Assembly (NCBI RefSeq): GCF_001639105.2
Contig: NZ_CP015285.1
Coordinates: 984,501 to 1,048,500 of the forward strand
Direction of reading: 5' to 3'
DNA length: 64,000 nt
Origin: Azospirillum humicireducens
GTDB taxonomy: Bacteria; Pseudomonadota; Alphaproteobacteria; Azospirillales; Azospirillaceae
The notes under the pieces were generated by a model. That model had not been told where the DNA came from, searched no databases, and saw nothing but the letters and a program-made list of their open reading frames with translations. This document shows, one piece after another, positions 29,403-39,504 of this stretch. Position 1 is the first letter of the stretch; every line of letters begins with the position of its first letter. Position numbers and translations under genes: made by a program.

Positions 29403-31742
29403 TTGCCGGTGTCGAGCAAAGTTCTGGTGGCGGGCCTGCTGGCTGGCTGCGCCATGACGACGGTGTCTGTCGCCCACGCCCAAACCGCGGCCGCGCCCGG
29501 ACGGGCGCCTGCGGGGTCCGGGTCCATGGTCGCCCAGGTGTTCAGCGGCGGTACGGTGCGCGATATCCGGGTCGAAGGCACCCAGCGAATCGAACCGTCC
29601 ACGGTCCGCTCCTATCTGACGATCCAGCCCGGCGACCCGTTCGATCCCGACCGGATCGACCAGTCGCTGAAGGCGCTGTTCAACACGGGCCTGTTCGCCG
29701 ACGTGGTTCTGAAGCGCCAGGGCGACGCGCTGGTGGTGACGGTGGCCGAAAACCCCATCATCAACCGCATCGCGTTCGAGGGGAACCGGCGCATCGACAA
29801 GGAGACGCTGGAGAAGGAAATCCAGCTGCGTCCCCGCGTCGTCTATACGCGCACCCGCGTCCAGAGCGATGTTCAGCGGATCCAGGAAATCTACCGGCGC
29901 CAGGGTCGATTCGCCGCGACGGTTGAGCCGAAGATCGTCCAGCTCGACCAGAACCGTGTCGATCTGATCTACGAGATCAATGAGGGGGTGCGCACCGGCG
30001 TGCGTGGCATCACCTTCATCGGCAACGAGCATTTTTCCGACGGGACGCTGCGCGAGACCGTCCAGACCAAGGAAACCGCCTGGTGGCGTTTCCTGTCGTC
30101 CGACGACAACTATGATCCGGACCGCCTGAACTACGACCGCGATCTGCTGCGCCGGTTCTACCTGAAGGAAGGCTACGCCGATTTCCGCGTGGTCTCGGCC
30201 GTGGCAGAACTGACGCCTGACAAGTCGGACTTCTTCATCACCTTCACGATCGAGGAAGGCGAGCGCTACAAATTCGGCAAGGTCGACATCAAGACTTCGC
30301 TCAAGCAGCTCGACCCGACGGTTCTGCAGAACAGCGTGATCACCACCGAAGGCGACTGGTACAACGCCCAGAAGGTGGAAGACACCATCACCAAGCTGAC
30401 GAACGCCGTCGGCGATCTGCAATATGCCTTCGTCGATGTGCGGCCGAGAATTTCGCGCAACCGCGATGCGCACACCATTGATATCACCTACGAGATCAAT
30501 GAGGGGCCGCGCACCTTCGTCGACCGCATTGATATCAGCGGTAACGTCCGCACTCTGGACAAGGTGGTGCGCCGCGAGATGCTGTTGTCTGAAGGTGATC
30601 CCTTCAACGCTTCCAAGTTGAAGCGGTCTGAGCAACGCATCAAGGATCTGGGCTTCTTCGAGCGCGTGAACATCACCACCGCCGAGAGCAGCGCGCCCGA
30701 CCGCACCGTTGTGAATGTCGATGTGGCCGAGCAATCGACCGGTGAAATCTCGATCGGCGCAGGTTTCTCGACCTCTGACGGTCCGTTGGGTGACTTTTCT
30801 ATCCGCGAGCGCAACCTGCTCGGCCGGGGGCAGGATCTGCGCCTGGGCGCTACGCTGTCGGGTCGTCGCCAGCTGTACGATATCTCCTTTACGGAGCCGT
30901 ACTTCATGGATCGGGACCTGTCGGCGGGCGTCGACATCTTCCGGACGCGTTACAATTATCAGGACGAAAGTTCGTTCAACGAGAAGAACACCGGCTTCGC
31001 TCTGCGCCTGGGTTATCCGCTGACTGAGCGGCTGCGCCAGCGCGTCTATTACCAGCTGCAGGACACGCTGATCGAGGAAGTGCCGACCACCGCGTCGAAG
31101 TACATCCAGGAGCAGCGCGGCGAGCGCCTGACCTCGCTGATCGGTCAGGAGCTGACCTATGACGTCCGCAACAGCAAGCTGACGCCGACCGAGGGCTATT
31201 TCATCCGTCTGACCAACGACATCGCCGGATTTGGCGGGTCTGTTCGCTTCCTGCGGAACAAGTTGGCCGGTGGCTACTACATTCCACTCGGCGAAGACCA
31301 GTGGGTGCTGAGCACAACGGGCGAAATCGGCTACATCCATGGCCTCGGCCAGAAAGTACAACTGGGCGACCGCTTCTTCATCGGCGGCGATACACTGCGT
31401 GGCTTCAAGACCGCTGGTATCGGTCCTCGCGATCTCAGCACCGGCGATGCGCTGGGCGGCACCCGCTATGCCCGCGCCTCGGTTGAGATGAGCTTCCCCT
31501 TTGGCCTGCCGGAAGAGTTCGGCCTGCTTGGCCACGCCTTCACCGATGTCGGCACGCTCGGCAAGGTCGACATCAGCGATCCGAACGTGAAGGATGACGA
31601 GACCATCCGCGTCTCCGTCGGCACCGGCGTGTCGTGGAAGTCGCCGTTCGGGCCCATCCGGCTCGATGTCGCACTGCCGATCCGCAAGGAAGGCTACGAC
31701 AAGAAAGAGCTCATCCGCTTCAGCTTCGGAACCAGGTTCTAA
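29403..31742 (+). CDS. bamA: Outer-membrane protein assembly factor BamA
   Basis: Essential Omp85 protein inserting beta-barrels into the outer membrane. The signal peptide (VLVAGLLAGCAMTTVSVAHA) is followed by five POTRA domains beginning at IRVEGTQRIEPSTVRSYL. The 16-stranded barrel carries the lid-lock motif GGDTLRGF and ends in FSFGTRF, with the terminal aromatic expected for Bam substrates. TTG 29403 is the start, with AGGGAG about six bases upstream. It sits between rseP and ompH; ompH starts one base after its stop. Confidence 0.98.
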   Translation: MPVSSKVLVAGLLAGCAMTTVSVAHAQTAAAPGRAPAGSGSMVAQVFSGGTVRDIRVEGTQRIEPSTVRSYLTIQPGDPFDPDRIDQSLKALFNTGLFADVVLKRQGDALVVTVAENPIINRIAFEGNRRIDKETLEKEIQLRPRVVYTRTRVQSDVQRIQEIYRRQGRFAATVEPKIVQLDQNRVDLIYEINEGVRTGVRGITFIGNEHFSDGTLRETVQTKETAWWRFLSSDDNYDPDRLNYDRDLLRRFYLKEGYADFRVVSAVAELTPDKSDFFITFTIEEGERYKFGKVDIKTSLKQLDPTVLQNSVITTEGDWYNAQKVEDTITKLTNAVGDLQYAFVDVRPRISRNRDAHTIDITYEINEGPRTFVDRIDISGNVRTLDKVVRREMLLSEGDPFNASKLKRSEQRIKDLGFFERVNITTAESSAPDRTVVNVDVAEQSTGEISIGAGFSTSDGPLGDFSIRERNLLGRGQDLRLGATLSGRRQLYDISFTEPYFMDRDLSAGVDIFRTRYNYQDESSFNEKNTGFALRLGYPLTERLRQRVYYQLQDTLIEEVPTTASKYIQEQRGERLTSLIGQELTYDVRNSKLTPTEGYFIRLTNDIAGFGGSVRFLRNKLAGGYYIPLGEDQWVLSTTGEIGYIHGLGQKVQLGDRFFIGGDTLRGFKTAGIGPRDLSTGDALGGTRYARASVEMSFPFGLPEEFGLLGHAFTDVGTLGKVDISDPNVKDDETIRVSVGTGVSWKSPFGPIRLDVALPIRKEGYDKKELIRFSFGTRF

Positions 31743-31743
31743 G

Positions 31744-32382
31744 ATGCAATTCACCCAGACGAAGGCGCCATATCGCGTCGCCGCCCTGTCGGCCGTGACG
31801 GTCGCCGGCCTCCTGTTCGCCGTCACGTCGGCCCAGGCACAAACCCAGCCGAAGGCCGAGCCTCCCAAGGCGGCCGCTGCCACCCCCCCGGCTCCGGGTG
31901 CGGAACTGAAGGCACCGGTCATCGCGGTGATCGATGTCCAGAAGATCATGCAGGAATCAGCTGCCTCGAAGGGCATTACCAAGTCCTTCGAATCTCTGCG
32001 CGATTCCTACCAGAAGGAAATCTCTGCGCTGGAGGACAAGCTCCGCAAGACCGAGGACGAGCTGCGCAAGCAGCAGACCGTCTTGTCGCCTGAGGCGCTT
32101 GCCACCAAACGACGCGATTTCGAAAAGCAGGTTGCCGACGTTCAGAAGACTGTCCAGAACCGCAAGCGCGCCCTTGAGACCAGCTTGAACGAAGCGATGG
32201 CTGTCGTGCACAAGACGATGGTCGACGTGGTCGCCGAGATTTCCCGCGAGCGCGGCGCCAACCTCGTTCTGGCCCGTCAGCAATTCGTCTTGGTGGATAC
32301 CCAGCTCGATGTCACCGACACGGTGATGGAGCGGGTCAACAAAAAGCTTCCGCAGGTTGCGCTGAACGTTCCGAAGCAGTGA
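31744..32382 (+). CDS. skp: OmpH/Skp-like periplasmic chaperone
   Basis: Periplasmic chaperone that holds unfolded outer-membrane proteins for BamA. The signal peptide [22 protein letters not shown] is followed by a proline/alanine-rich linker (about 36-56), then strand [14 protein letters not shown] and a long charged coiled coil (about 70-175) as in Skp arms. It ends with [20 protein letters not shown] 31744 sits one base after the bamA stop, so translation is probably coupled. In most proteobacteria lpxD follows; here a hairpin and then fabZ follow instead. Confidence 0.93.
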   Translation: MQFTQTKAPYRVAALSAVTVAGLLFAVTSAQAQTQPKAEPPKAAAATPPAPGAELKAPVIAVIDVQKIMQESAASKGITKSFESLRDSYQKEISALEDKLRKTEDELRKQQTVLSPEALATKRRDFEKQVADVQKTVQNRKRALETSLNEAMAVVHKTMVDVVAEISRERGANLVLARQQFVLVDTQLDVTDTVMERVNKKLPQVALNVPKQ

Positions 32383-32395
32383 TGCCTTTCTGATC

Positions 32396-32433
32396 AGGGC
32401 CGTCGCCGTCCCGACCGGGGAGGTGACGGCCCT
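32396..32433 (+). terminator. Hairpin between ompH and fabZ
   Basis: AGGGCCGTC pairs perfectly with GACGGCCCT across a 20-nt loop, 13 bases after the ompH stop. The following tract is only weakly T-rich (GTTGCATTT), so it may be an attenuator or 3'-end stabiliser. It occupies the place where lpxD would normally be. Confidence 0.45.
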
Positions 32434-32599
32434 GTTGCATTTCCGGGTTCGGCGGTTGCGGTCGCCGCGGAAATGGGGCAAGAAAGCTGAGCGAACAATA
32501 AGGTGCCGGCGTTTCTTCAATGGAGCGGCGGCGCCCGTTCTCCGGGAACGGAGAATGATGAACCCTATCGGTTGTGGTGGAAAGGCGGGCGGCCGGACA

Positions 32600-33082
32600 A
32601 TGGACGTGACGGCGGACAACAACGCGCAAAGCAAGAAGATCGACGACATCGACATCACGCGGATCATGAAGATGATTCCGCATCGCTACCCGATCCTGAT
32701 GATCGACCGGGTGATCGATGTGACGCTGGGCGAAGGCGCAACCGGCGTGAAGAATGTCACGATCAACGAGCCCTTCTTCCAGGGCCATTTCCCGTCGCGT
32801 CCGGTGATGCCCGGCGTGCTGATCATCGAGGCGATGGCGCAGACCTCCGCCGTGCTGGTGGTTGCCACGCTCGGGCCCGAGGCGGAAGGCAAGCTGGTCT
32901 ATTTCATGACCGTGGATGAGGCGCGCTTCCGCCGTCCGGTTACTCCCGGTGACACGATCCACATCCATGTGACCAAGCAGCGTCAGCGCGCCAATGTGTG
33001 GAAGTTTAAGGGCGAGGCCAAGGTCAATGGCGTCCTCGTCGCCGAAGCCATCTATTCCGCCATGATCCTGGACGAAAAATGA
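32600..33082 (+). CDS. fabZ: 3-hydroxyacyl-ACP dehydratase FabZ
   Basis: Hot-dog-fold dehydratase of type II fatty acid synthesis acting on beta-hydroxyacyl-ACP. Family motifs are [20 protein letters not shown], the active-site [24 protein letters not shown], and [14 protein letters not shown]. The 160-residue form starts at ATG 32600. ATG 32558, close behind GGAACGGAG, would add 14 residues and has the better ribosome site. It overlaps lpxA by four bases (ATGA), indicating translational coupling of fatty acid and lipid A steps. Confidence 0.96.
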   Translation: MDVTADNNAQSKKIDDIDITRIMKMIPHRYPILMIDRVIDVTLGEGATGVKNVTINEPFFQGHFPSRPVMPGVLIIEAMAQTSAVLVVATLGPEAEGKLVYFMTVDEARFRRPVTPGDTIHIHVTKQRQRANVWKFKGEAKVNGVLVAEAIYSAMILDEK

Positions 33083-33873
33083 CCGTCACCATCCATCCGT
33101 CCGCCATCGTCGATCCCGCGGCCAAGTTGGGCGAGGGAGTCGCCATCGGCCCCTTCTGCGTCGTCGGCCCCGACGTCACGCTGGGCGACGGCGTTCGGCT
33201 GGTTTCGCATGTGGCTGTGGACGGGCGTACCAGCATAGGCTCCGGCACCGTCATCTATCCGTTCGCGTCCATCGGCCATCGGCCGCAGGACCTGAAGTTC
33301 CACGGTGAGCCGTCCGAACTTATCATCGGTGCCCGCAACCAGATTCGCGAGCATGTGACGATGAATCCCGGCACCGAAGGCGGCGGCATGATCACCCGCG
33401 TCGGCGACGACGGGCTGTTCATGATGGGTTCGCATGTGGCTCATGATTGCATCGTCGGCGACCATGTGATCATGGCGAACAATGCCACCCTGGGCGGCCA
33501 TGTGACGCTGGGCGACTATGTCATCATTGGTGGGCTTTCCGCCGTGCGTCAATTCGTTCGCATCGGCTCCCACGCCATGATCGGCGGCATGTCAGGCGTC
33601 GAGAATGACGTGATCCCCTTCGGTCTGGTCATGGGCGACCGTGCCCGACTGGCGGGGCTGAACCTCGTCGGACTGGAGCGGCGCGGCTTCAAGAAGGACG
33701 ACATCCACGCCCTGCGAGCGGCCTACCGCATGCTGTTCGGGCCGGAGGGGACCTTCGCCGAGCGGGTGGAGGAGGTGGGTCGCGACTTCGGTGAGCGTGC
33801 CCTGATCTCTGACGTGCTGTCCTTCATCCGTGCCAAGGAAGCGCGCTCCCTCTGCCAACCGCGCGAGAGCTGA
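33079..33873 (+). CDS. lpxA: UDP-N-acetylglucosamine acyltransferase LpxA
   Basis: First enzyme of lipid A synthesis, transferring 3-hydroxyacyl from ACP to UDP-GlcNAc. It is a left-handed beta-helix built from hexapeptide repeats over residues 1-190 ([22 protein letters not shown] and onward). The catalytic histidine is in [10 protein letters not shown], and the acyl-ruler region is [28 protein letters not shown] helical C-terminus ([25 protein letters not shown]) completes the 264 residues. Its start overlaps the fabZ stop. Confidence 0.98.
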   Translation: MTVTIHPSAIVDPAAKLGEGVAIGPFCVVGPDVTLGDGVRLVSHVAVDGRTSIGSGTVIYPFASIGHRPQDLKFHGEPSELIIGARNQIREHVTMNPGTEGGGMITRVGDDGLFMMGSHVAHDCIVGDHVIMANNATLGGHVTLGDYVIIGGLSAVRQFVRIGSHAMIGGMSGVENDVIPFGLVMGDRARLAGLNLVGLERRGFKKDDIHALRAAYRMLFGPEGTFAERVEEVGRDFGERALISDVLSFIRAKEARSLCQPRES

Positions 33874-33885
33874 GGCGACCGGCCG

Positions 33886-34728
33886 ATGGCCGATATCCTT
33901 AAGGCTACCGGTCCAAAGCTGGCGATCCTGGCCGGTGGCGGCACATTGCCGGCCAGGATCGCCACCGCGGTGCTTGGGCAGGGGCGGGAAGTCTTCGTCG
34001 TCGCCTTCCACGGTCACACCGATCCTGAGACGGTCGCCGGGTTTCCGCATTTGTGGAGCCGCTTCGGTGCCGCCGGCAGTATCCTGCGCCGCCTGCATGA
34101 GGAGGGCGTGGGGGAGGTCGTGCTCGCCGGGCCGGTGAAGCGTCCATCCTTTACCGAACTGATGCCCGACTGGCGCACCGCACGTTTCCTCGCCCGTGTC
34201 GGCACGCGCGCGCTCGGCGACGACGGCCTTCTGCGCGCCGTGGTGCGCGAGGTGGAGGAGGATGGCTTCCGTGTCGTCGGCCTGCATGAGCTGCTGAAGG
34301 AACTGCTGACCACGCCCGGCCCGGTCGGCCGTCTGGTCCCGGATGCCGATGCGGAGCGCGACATCGCCCGCGCGGTGGAGGTCGCCCTTGCCCTGGGAGC
34401 GCTCGATGTCGGGCAGGGGGCGGTCGTCCAGCAGGGCATCGTTCTGGCGGTCGAAGCCATCGAGGGCACCGATGCGATGCTCGACCGCTGTGCCGGCCTG
34501 TCGCGTCCCGGACCCGGCGGGGTGCTGGTCAAGGTGAAGAAGCCGAAACAGGACCGCCGCATCGATCTGCCGACCATGGGCGTGACCACCGTCGAGAAGG
34601 CCGCCGCCGCCGGGTTGCGCGGCATCGCGGTGGAGGCCGGCGGCAGCCTGCTGGTCGACCGCGCCGCTGTTGCGGAGACCGCCGACCGGCTCGGCCTGTT
34701 CGTCACCGGCATCGAGAGTCCGCAATGA
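33886..34728 (+). CDS. lpxI: UDP-2,3-diacylglucosamine diphosphatase LpxI
   Basis: Alphaproteobacterial enzyme hydrolysing UDP-2,3-diacylglucosamine to lipid X, replacing LpxH. The N-terminal domain begins LAILAGGGTLPARIA with HGHTDPETV and the conserved GPVKRPSF. The C-terminal catalytic domain includes DVGQGAVVQQGIVLAVEAIEGTDAMLDR and the metal/phosphate region VKVKKPKQDRRIDLPTMGVTTVE. The length of 280 fits. It overlaps lpxB by four bases, consistent with consecutive steps. Confidence 0.96.
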   Translation: MADILKATGPKLAILAGGGTLPARIATAVLGQGREVFVVAFHGHTDPETVAGFPHLWSRFGAAGSILRRLHEEGVGEVVLAGPVKRPSFTELMPDWRTARFLARVGTRALGDDGLLRAVVREVEEDGFRVVGLHELLKELLTTPGPVGRLVPDADAERDIARAVEVALALGALDVGQGAVVQQGIVLAVEAIEGTDAMLDRCAGLSRPGPGGVLVKVKKPKQDRRIDLPTMGVTTVEKAAAAGLRGIAVEAGGSLLVDRAAVAETADRLGLFVTGIESPQ

Positions 34729-35921
34729 GTGCCGCATCGGTGGACGGCGACGTCCCGATCCTGTTCCTGATCGCCGGCGAACCGTCGGGCGATGCGCTGG
34801 GCGCGCGGCTGATGGCGGCGGCGAAGCGGCTGACCGGCGGCAAGGTGCGCTTCCTCGGCATTGGCGGCGAGAAGATGACGGCGGAAGGTCTGGTCAGCCT
34901 GTTTCCCATGGGCGAACTGACACTGTTCGGCATCTTCGAACTGCTGCCGCATCTGCCGAATCTGCTCCGCCGGATCGACCAGACCGTCGCCGAGATCGTC
35001 AGACTGCGGCCGGACGTCGTCGTGGGCATCGATTCGCCCGGCTTCACCGTCCGGGTGGCGAAGAAGGTGCGCGCTGCCGAGCCCGCCATCCCGTTGGTCC
35101 ACTATGTGGCCCCCACGGTCTGGGCCTGGAAGCCAAAGCGGGCAGCCAAATATGCCGCCATCTACGACCATCTCCTCGCCGTTCTGCCCTTCGAGCCCCC
35201 TTATTTCGAGAAGGAGGGGCTGGCCTGTACCTTCGTGGGTCACTCAGTCGTAGAGGGGCGCGCAGGGAAGGGCGACGGCGCGGCTTTCCGCGAGCGGCAT
35301 GGCATTGCGCCAACTGAGCGGATTGTCGCCATGCTGCCTGGAAGCCGCAAGGGAGAGGTGTCGCGCCTGCTGCCGGACTTCCGCGCGGCGCTGGACCTGC
35401 TGCGTCCGTCCCATCCCGATCTGGTGGCGGTGGTGCCAACGGTGGCGACGGTGCGCGATCGCGTCGCCGCCGCCATCGCCGACTGGCCGGTCCGTACCCT
35501 GCTGGTCGAGGGGGACGCCGAGAAGTACGACGCCTTTGCGGCGGCGGAGGCGGCGCTCGCCGCATCGGGGACTGTCGCATTGGAATTGGCGCTCGCACGG
35601 TTGCCGACAGTTATCGCCTACCGGCTGAACCCGATCACTGTCGCGCTCTATCGCAGGCTGATCCGGGTGAAGTACGTCAATCTGGTCAATCTGATGCTCG
35701 ATCGGATGCTGGTTCCGGAACTGCTGCAGCAGGACTGCCGGCCGGATAGACTGGCGGCCGAGTTGGGGCGTCTGCTCGACGATCCTGCGGCGCGCCAGAC
35801 ACAGATCGATGGCGTCGCCGAGGTGGCACGCTGGTTGGGGCAAGGCGATACCCCGCCCAGCGAACGCGCCGCCCGTACCATCCTGAACGTCGTTGTCCAA
35901 CGCCGCCCTGTAAGCACCTGA
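34725..35921 (+). CDS. lpxB: Lipid-A-disaccharide synthase
   Basis: Peripheral-membrane GT-B glycosyltransferase joining lipid X and UDP-diacylglucosamine. It shows the N-terminal [26 protein letters not shown], the hydrophobic membrane-contact region [32 protein letters not shown] and [11 protein letters not shown]. The C-terminal half has [15 protein letters not shown] and [21 protein letters not shown] for UDP binding. The length is 398. It is last in the outer-membrane cluster; gloA follows after 40 bases. Confidence 0.98.
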   Translation: MSAASVDGDVPILFLIAGEPSGDALGARLMAAAKRLTGGKVRFLGIGGEKMTAEGLVSLFPMGELTLFGIFELLPHLPNLLRRIDQTVAEIVRLRPDVVVGIDSPGFTVRVAKKVRAAEPAIPLVHYVAPTVWAWKPKRAAKYAAIYDHLLAVLPFEPPYFEKEGLACTFVGHSVVEGRAGKGDGAAFRERHGIAPTERIVAMLPGSRKGEVSRLLPDFRAALDLLRPSHPDLVAVVPTVATVRDRVAAAIADWPVRTLLVEGDAEKYDAFAAAEAALAASGTVALELALARLPTVIAYRLNPITVALYRRLIRVKYVNLVNLMLDRMLVPELLQQDCRPDRLAAELGRLLDDPAARQTQIDGVAEVARWLGQGDTPPSERAARTILNVVVQRRPVST

Positions 35922-35961
35922 ACAACCGCCCAGTCAACCGCCAAGCGGGAGAAGAGAGACA

Positions 35962-36357
35962 ATGAGCGAATTCCGTCTGCTGCACACGATGCTGCGTGTT
36001 CTCGATCTGGAGAAGTCGCTGGACTTCTATACCCGTCTGCTCGGCATGAAGCTGCTGCGCCGCAACGACTATGAAGGCGGCCGCTTCACCCTGGCCTTCG
36101 TCGGCTATGGCGACGAATCCGACACTGCCGTCTTGGAACTGACCCACAATTGGGACCAGAAGGAGCCGTACGAGATCGGCACCGCCTATGGACACATCGC
36201 ACTCGGCGTTCCCGACATTTACGGCACCTGCGAGAAACTGGCCGCGGAAGGCGTGACGATTCCGCGTCCGCCGGGGCCGATGAAGCACGGCACCACCGTG
36301 ATCGCCTTCATCGAGGATCCCGACGGCTATAAGGTCGAGTTGATCGAGAGGAAGTGA
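35962..36357 (+). CDS. gloA: Lactoylglutathione lyase (glyoxalase I)
   Basis: Metal-dependent enzyme converting the methylglyoxal-glutathione hemithioacetal to S-lactoylglutathione. The compact 131-residue form has two betaalphabetabetabeta modules. H8 in LLHTMLRV, a glutamate in [10 protein letters not shown] in YGHIALGV and the C-terminal E in GYKVELIE are the expected metal ligands. The short form without the human-type insertions is generally nickel-dependent (family knowledge). ATG 35962 follows GGGAGAAGAGAG. It ends four bases from the convergent FtrA-like regulator. Confidence 0.95.
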   Translation: MSEFRLLHTMLRVLDLEKSLDFYTRLLGMKLLRRNDYEGGRFTLAFVGYGDESDTAVLELTHNWDQKEPYEIGTAYGHIALGVPDIYGTCEKLAAEGVTIPRPPGPMKHGTTVIAFIEDPDGYKVELIERK

Positions 36358-36361
36358 CCGT

Positions 36362-37399
36362 TCAGCCGGTCATTGGCTTCGGACGGGGGGCGTGGTCGGC
36401 AACGGCCGCGCCCTTGTCATATGTGGACGGCGCCGGATCGCGGCGGAAGCGGGCGCGGTAGCTGGCTGGGCTGATGCCCAGCCGCTGGCGGAAATGATGC
36501 CGCAAGGTGGCGGCGGATCCGAAACCGGCGAGAGTCGCGACATCCTCCACCGGCAGGGTGCCGCGTTCCAGCAGGTCGCGGGCGCGGTTCAGCCGCTCCG
36601 CCGCCAGCCAGTCGCCGGGCGTGGTGCCGGTCAGTGCCTGGAACCGGCGCAGGAAGGTGCGCAGGCTCATCCCGGCCCGCGAGGCCATGCTGGACAGGCT
36701 GTGGTCCTCCGCCAGCGTCTCCCGCAGATGGTCGAGCAGCGGGCCCAGGCGGGCGCCCTCGCGGGCGGTGGGCACCGGCGCCTCGATGAATTGGGCCTGG
36801 CCGCCCTCGCGGTGGGGCTGGACCACCAGACGGCGCGCGACGCTGTTCGCGGCATCGGGTCCGAAATCGCGGCGCACCAGATGCAAACAGAGGTCGATGC
36901 CGGCGGCGCTGCCGGCGGAGGTCAGGATGTTGCCCTCGTCCACATAGAGCACGTCGGGCACCACCCGGATGTCCGGATAAAGCTCCCCGAGCGTTGCGGC
37001 ATAGCGCCAATGGGTGGTCGCCCGGCGGCCCGTCAGCAGACCGGCCGCAGCCAATACGAAGGCACCGGAACAGATCGACAGAATGCGCGCTCCGCGGTCA
37101 TCGGCCCGGCGCAGCGCCTCCGACAAGGGGGCGGGCACCGGTTCGCGCGCGCCGCGCCATCCCGGAACCACGATGATGTCGGCCTGGTCGAGCAGATCGA
37201 GCCCGCCATCGGCCTCGATGCGGATGCCGCCCACCGCGCGCAGCGGGCCGGGATCGAGCGCGGCCACGGCGAAGCGATACCAGCTGGGGCCGAGTTCCGG
37301 GCGCGGCAGGCCGAACACCTCGACGGCCACGCCGAACTCGAAGGTGCACAGACCGTCATAGGCGAGAGCGACGGCAAGCGGTGGCGTGGCGTTTGGCAT
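36362..37399 (-). CDS. ftrA: GlxA/FtrA-type AraC family transcriptional regulator
   Basis: Two-domain regulator of 345 residues. The N-terminal DJ-1/PfpI-like domain (about 8-190) has the nucleophile-elbow cysteine in RILSICSGAFVLAAAGLL, and the AraC DNA-binding domain (about 225-325) has the second HTH LLERGTLPVEDVATLAGFGSAATLRHHFRQRLGISPASYR. The adjacent divergent rhodanese gene is the usual partner of FtrA, so it likely controls that gene. The 87-bp gap contains TTCC-AGC-GGAA and a longer imperfect inverted repeat (CCACTTTCC...GGAATGATGTGG) that could be its operator. The inducer is unknown. Confidence 0.88.
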   Translation of the reverse strand: MPNATPPLAVALAYDGLCTFEFGVAVEVFGLPRPELGPSWYRFAVAALDPGPLRAVGGIRIEADGGLDLLDQADIIVVPGWRGAREPVPAPLSEALRRADDRGARILSICSGAFVLAAAGLLTGRRATTHWRYAATLGELYPDIRVVPDVLYVDEGNILTSAGSAAGIDLCLHLVRRDFGPDAANSVARRLVVQPHREGGQAQFIEAPVPTAREGARLGPLLDHLRETLAEDHSLSSMASRAGMSLRTFLRRFQALTGTTPGDWLAAERLNRARDLLERGTLPVEDVATLAGFGSAATLRHHFRQRLGISPASYRARFRRDPAPSTYDKGAAVADHAPRPKPMTG

Positions 37400-37486
37400 G
37401 ATCTGAACGATAGCTGTCAGTCACGCCACTTTCCAGCGGAAGCGGCGGTTGGAATGATGTGGCCGGCAACCGATCAGGAGAGTTCC

Positions 37487-37885
37487 ATGGCCAGTTCAGT
37501 TACCGAGATTCCGGCCGCGTCGCCGGAAGATGCCGCCGCCCATTTCGCCCGCAAGCTGTCGCTGGAGACCGACTGCTGGGACGTGCATGAGTCGTTGAAG
37601 TCGGGCAGTCCCGACTTCGTCCTGCTCGACGTGCGCGGACCGGCGGCTTTCGCCGGCGGGCATGTGCCGGGAGCGCTGAACCTGCCGCATGGCAAGATAA
37701 CGGAACGGCGGATGGCGGAATGGGATGATGGGACGCTGTTCGTCGTCTACTGCGCCGGCCCCCATTGCAACGGGGCGGATCGCGCGGCCTTGCGGCTGGC
37801 GCGGATCGGGCGGCCGGTCAAGCTGATGATCGGCGGCGTGACGGGCTGGATCGACGAAGGCTTCGCGCTGGAAAGCGCAATCTGA
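37487..37885 (+). CDS. Rhodanese-like sulfurtransferase domain protein
   Basis: Single-domain rhodanese of 132 residues. It has LLDVRGPAAFAGGHVPGALNLPHGKI and the active-site loop VVYCAGPHCNGADRAALRLA, with the first cysteine in the persulfide-carrying position and a longer than usual loop CAGPHCN. The domain ends in LMIGGVTGWIDEGF. It probably transfers sulfur or reduces oxidised sulfur species in the cytosol. ATG 37487 is preceded by AGGAG. It is divergent from the FtrA-like regulator and convergent with a small membrane protein; both stop codons lie in one hairpin. Confidence 0.9.
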   Translation: MASSVTEIPAASPEDAAAHFARKLSLETDCWDVHESLKSGSPDFVLLDVRGPAAFAGGHVPGALNLPHGKITERRMAEWDDGTLFVVYCAGPHCNGADRAALRLARIGRPVKLMIGGVTGWIDEGFALESAI

Positions 37886-37899
37886 GCGGCTTGCTCAGA
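37881..37899. terminator. Hairpin containing the stop codons of two convergent genes
   Basis: TCTGAGC-GGCTT-GCTCAGA is a perfect 7-bp stem. The TGA of the rhodanese (37883-37885) lies in the left arm and the minus-strand TGA of the small membrane protein (37895-37897) in the right arm. T runs are absent, so termination would be weak. Confidence 0.5.
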
Positions 37900-38090
37900 T
37901 AAGAACGATCCCGGCGATCAGGGCAAGGATCAACACATAAACGACCATCCGGCGCACCCGCCAGCCAAGCGGTGCCCGGTTGTCGTTGGCCGGCGAGCGC
38001 AGACGCACGCGCCGGGCCGGAACGATGTACGCAGTGGGATCCTGGGCGGCTCCGTTGGAGCCGCCCATTCCCATATGGGCTGTGGGCCGG

Positions 38091-38098
<8 letters not shown>
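37895..38098 (-). CDS. Small single-pass membrane protein, hypothetical
   Basis: A 67-residue reading frame whose GTG start (38098) overlaps the gltA stop, suggesting coupled translation. The N-terminal half is polar ([19 protein letters not shown]), then [16 protein letters not shown], and the C-terminus is one hydrophobic helix ([17 protein letters not shown]), giving an N-in topology by the positive-inside rule. Internal ATGs near 38074 are alternative starts. I recognise no domain; the PANDN-type motif is seen in small alphaproteobacterial proteins. The overlap with gltA and the hairpin at its stop favour a real gene, but it is unproven. Confidence 0.5.
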
Positions 38099-39404
<1,306 letters not shown>

Positions 39405-39459
39405 CTCGGCACGTCCTTATCGTTGAGGGTCGGGCTTGGTGCCCTTTTTTCGTCGGCGC

Positions 39460-39488
39460 AGCATAGTTCCATGGCAGCCCGATGGCAA
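39460..39488 (-). promoter_or_regulatory. Promoter of gltA
   Basis: On the minus strand, TTGCCA (39488-39483), a 17-nt spacer and TATGCT (39465-39460) form a good sigma-70-like promoter 55 bases before the gltA ATG. It lies just after the gltX stop, so gltA can be transcribed independently. Confidence 0.65.
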
Positions 39489-39504
39489 CGCACGGAAATG
39501 ACCA

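Noticed and set aside
29295-31982. 895-codon open frame antisense to bamA and its neighbours
   Set aside because: Spans parts of three well-recognised genes on the opposite strand and has no domain; a composition artefact.
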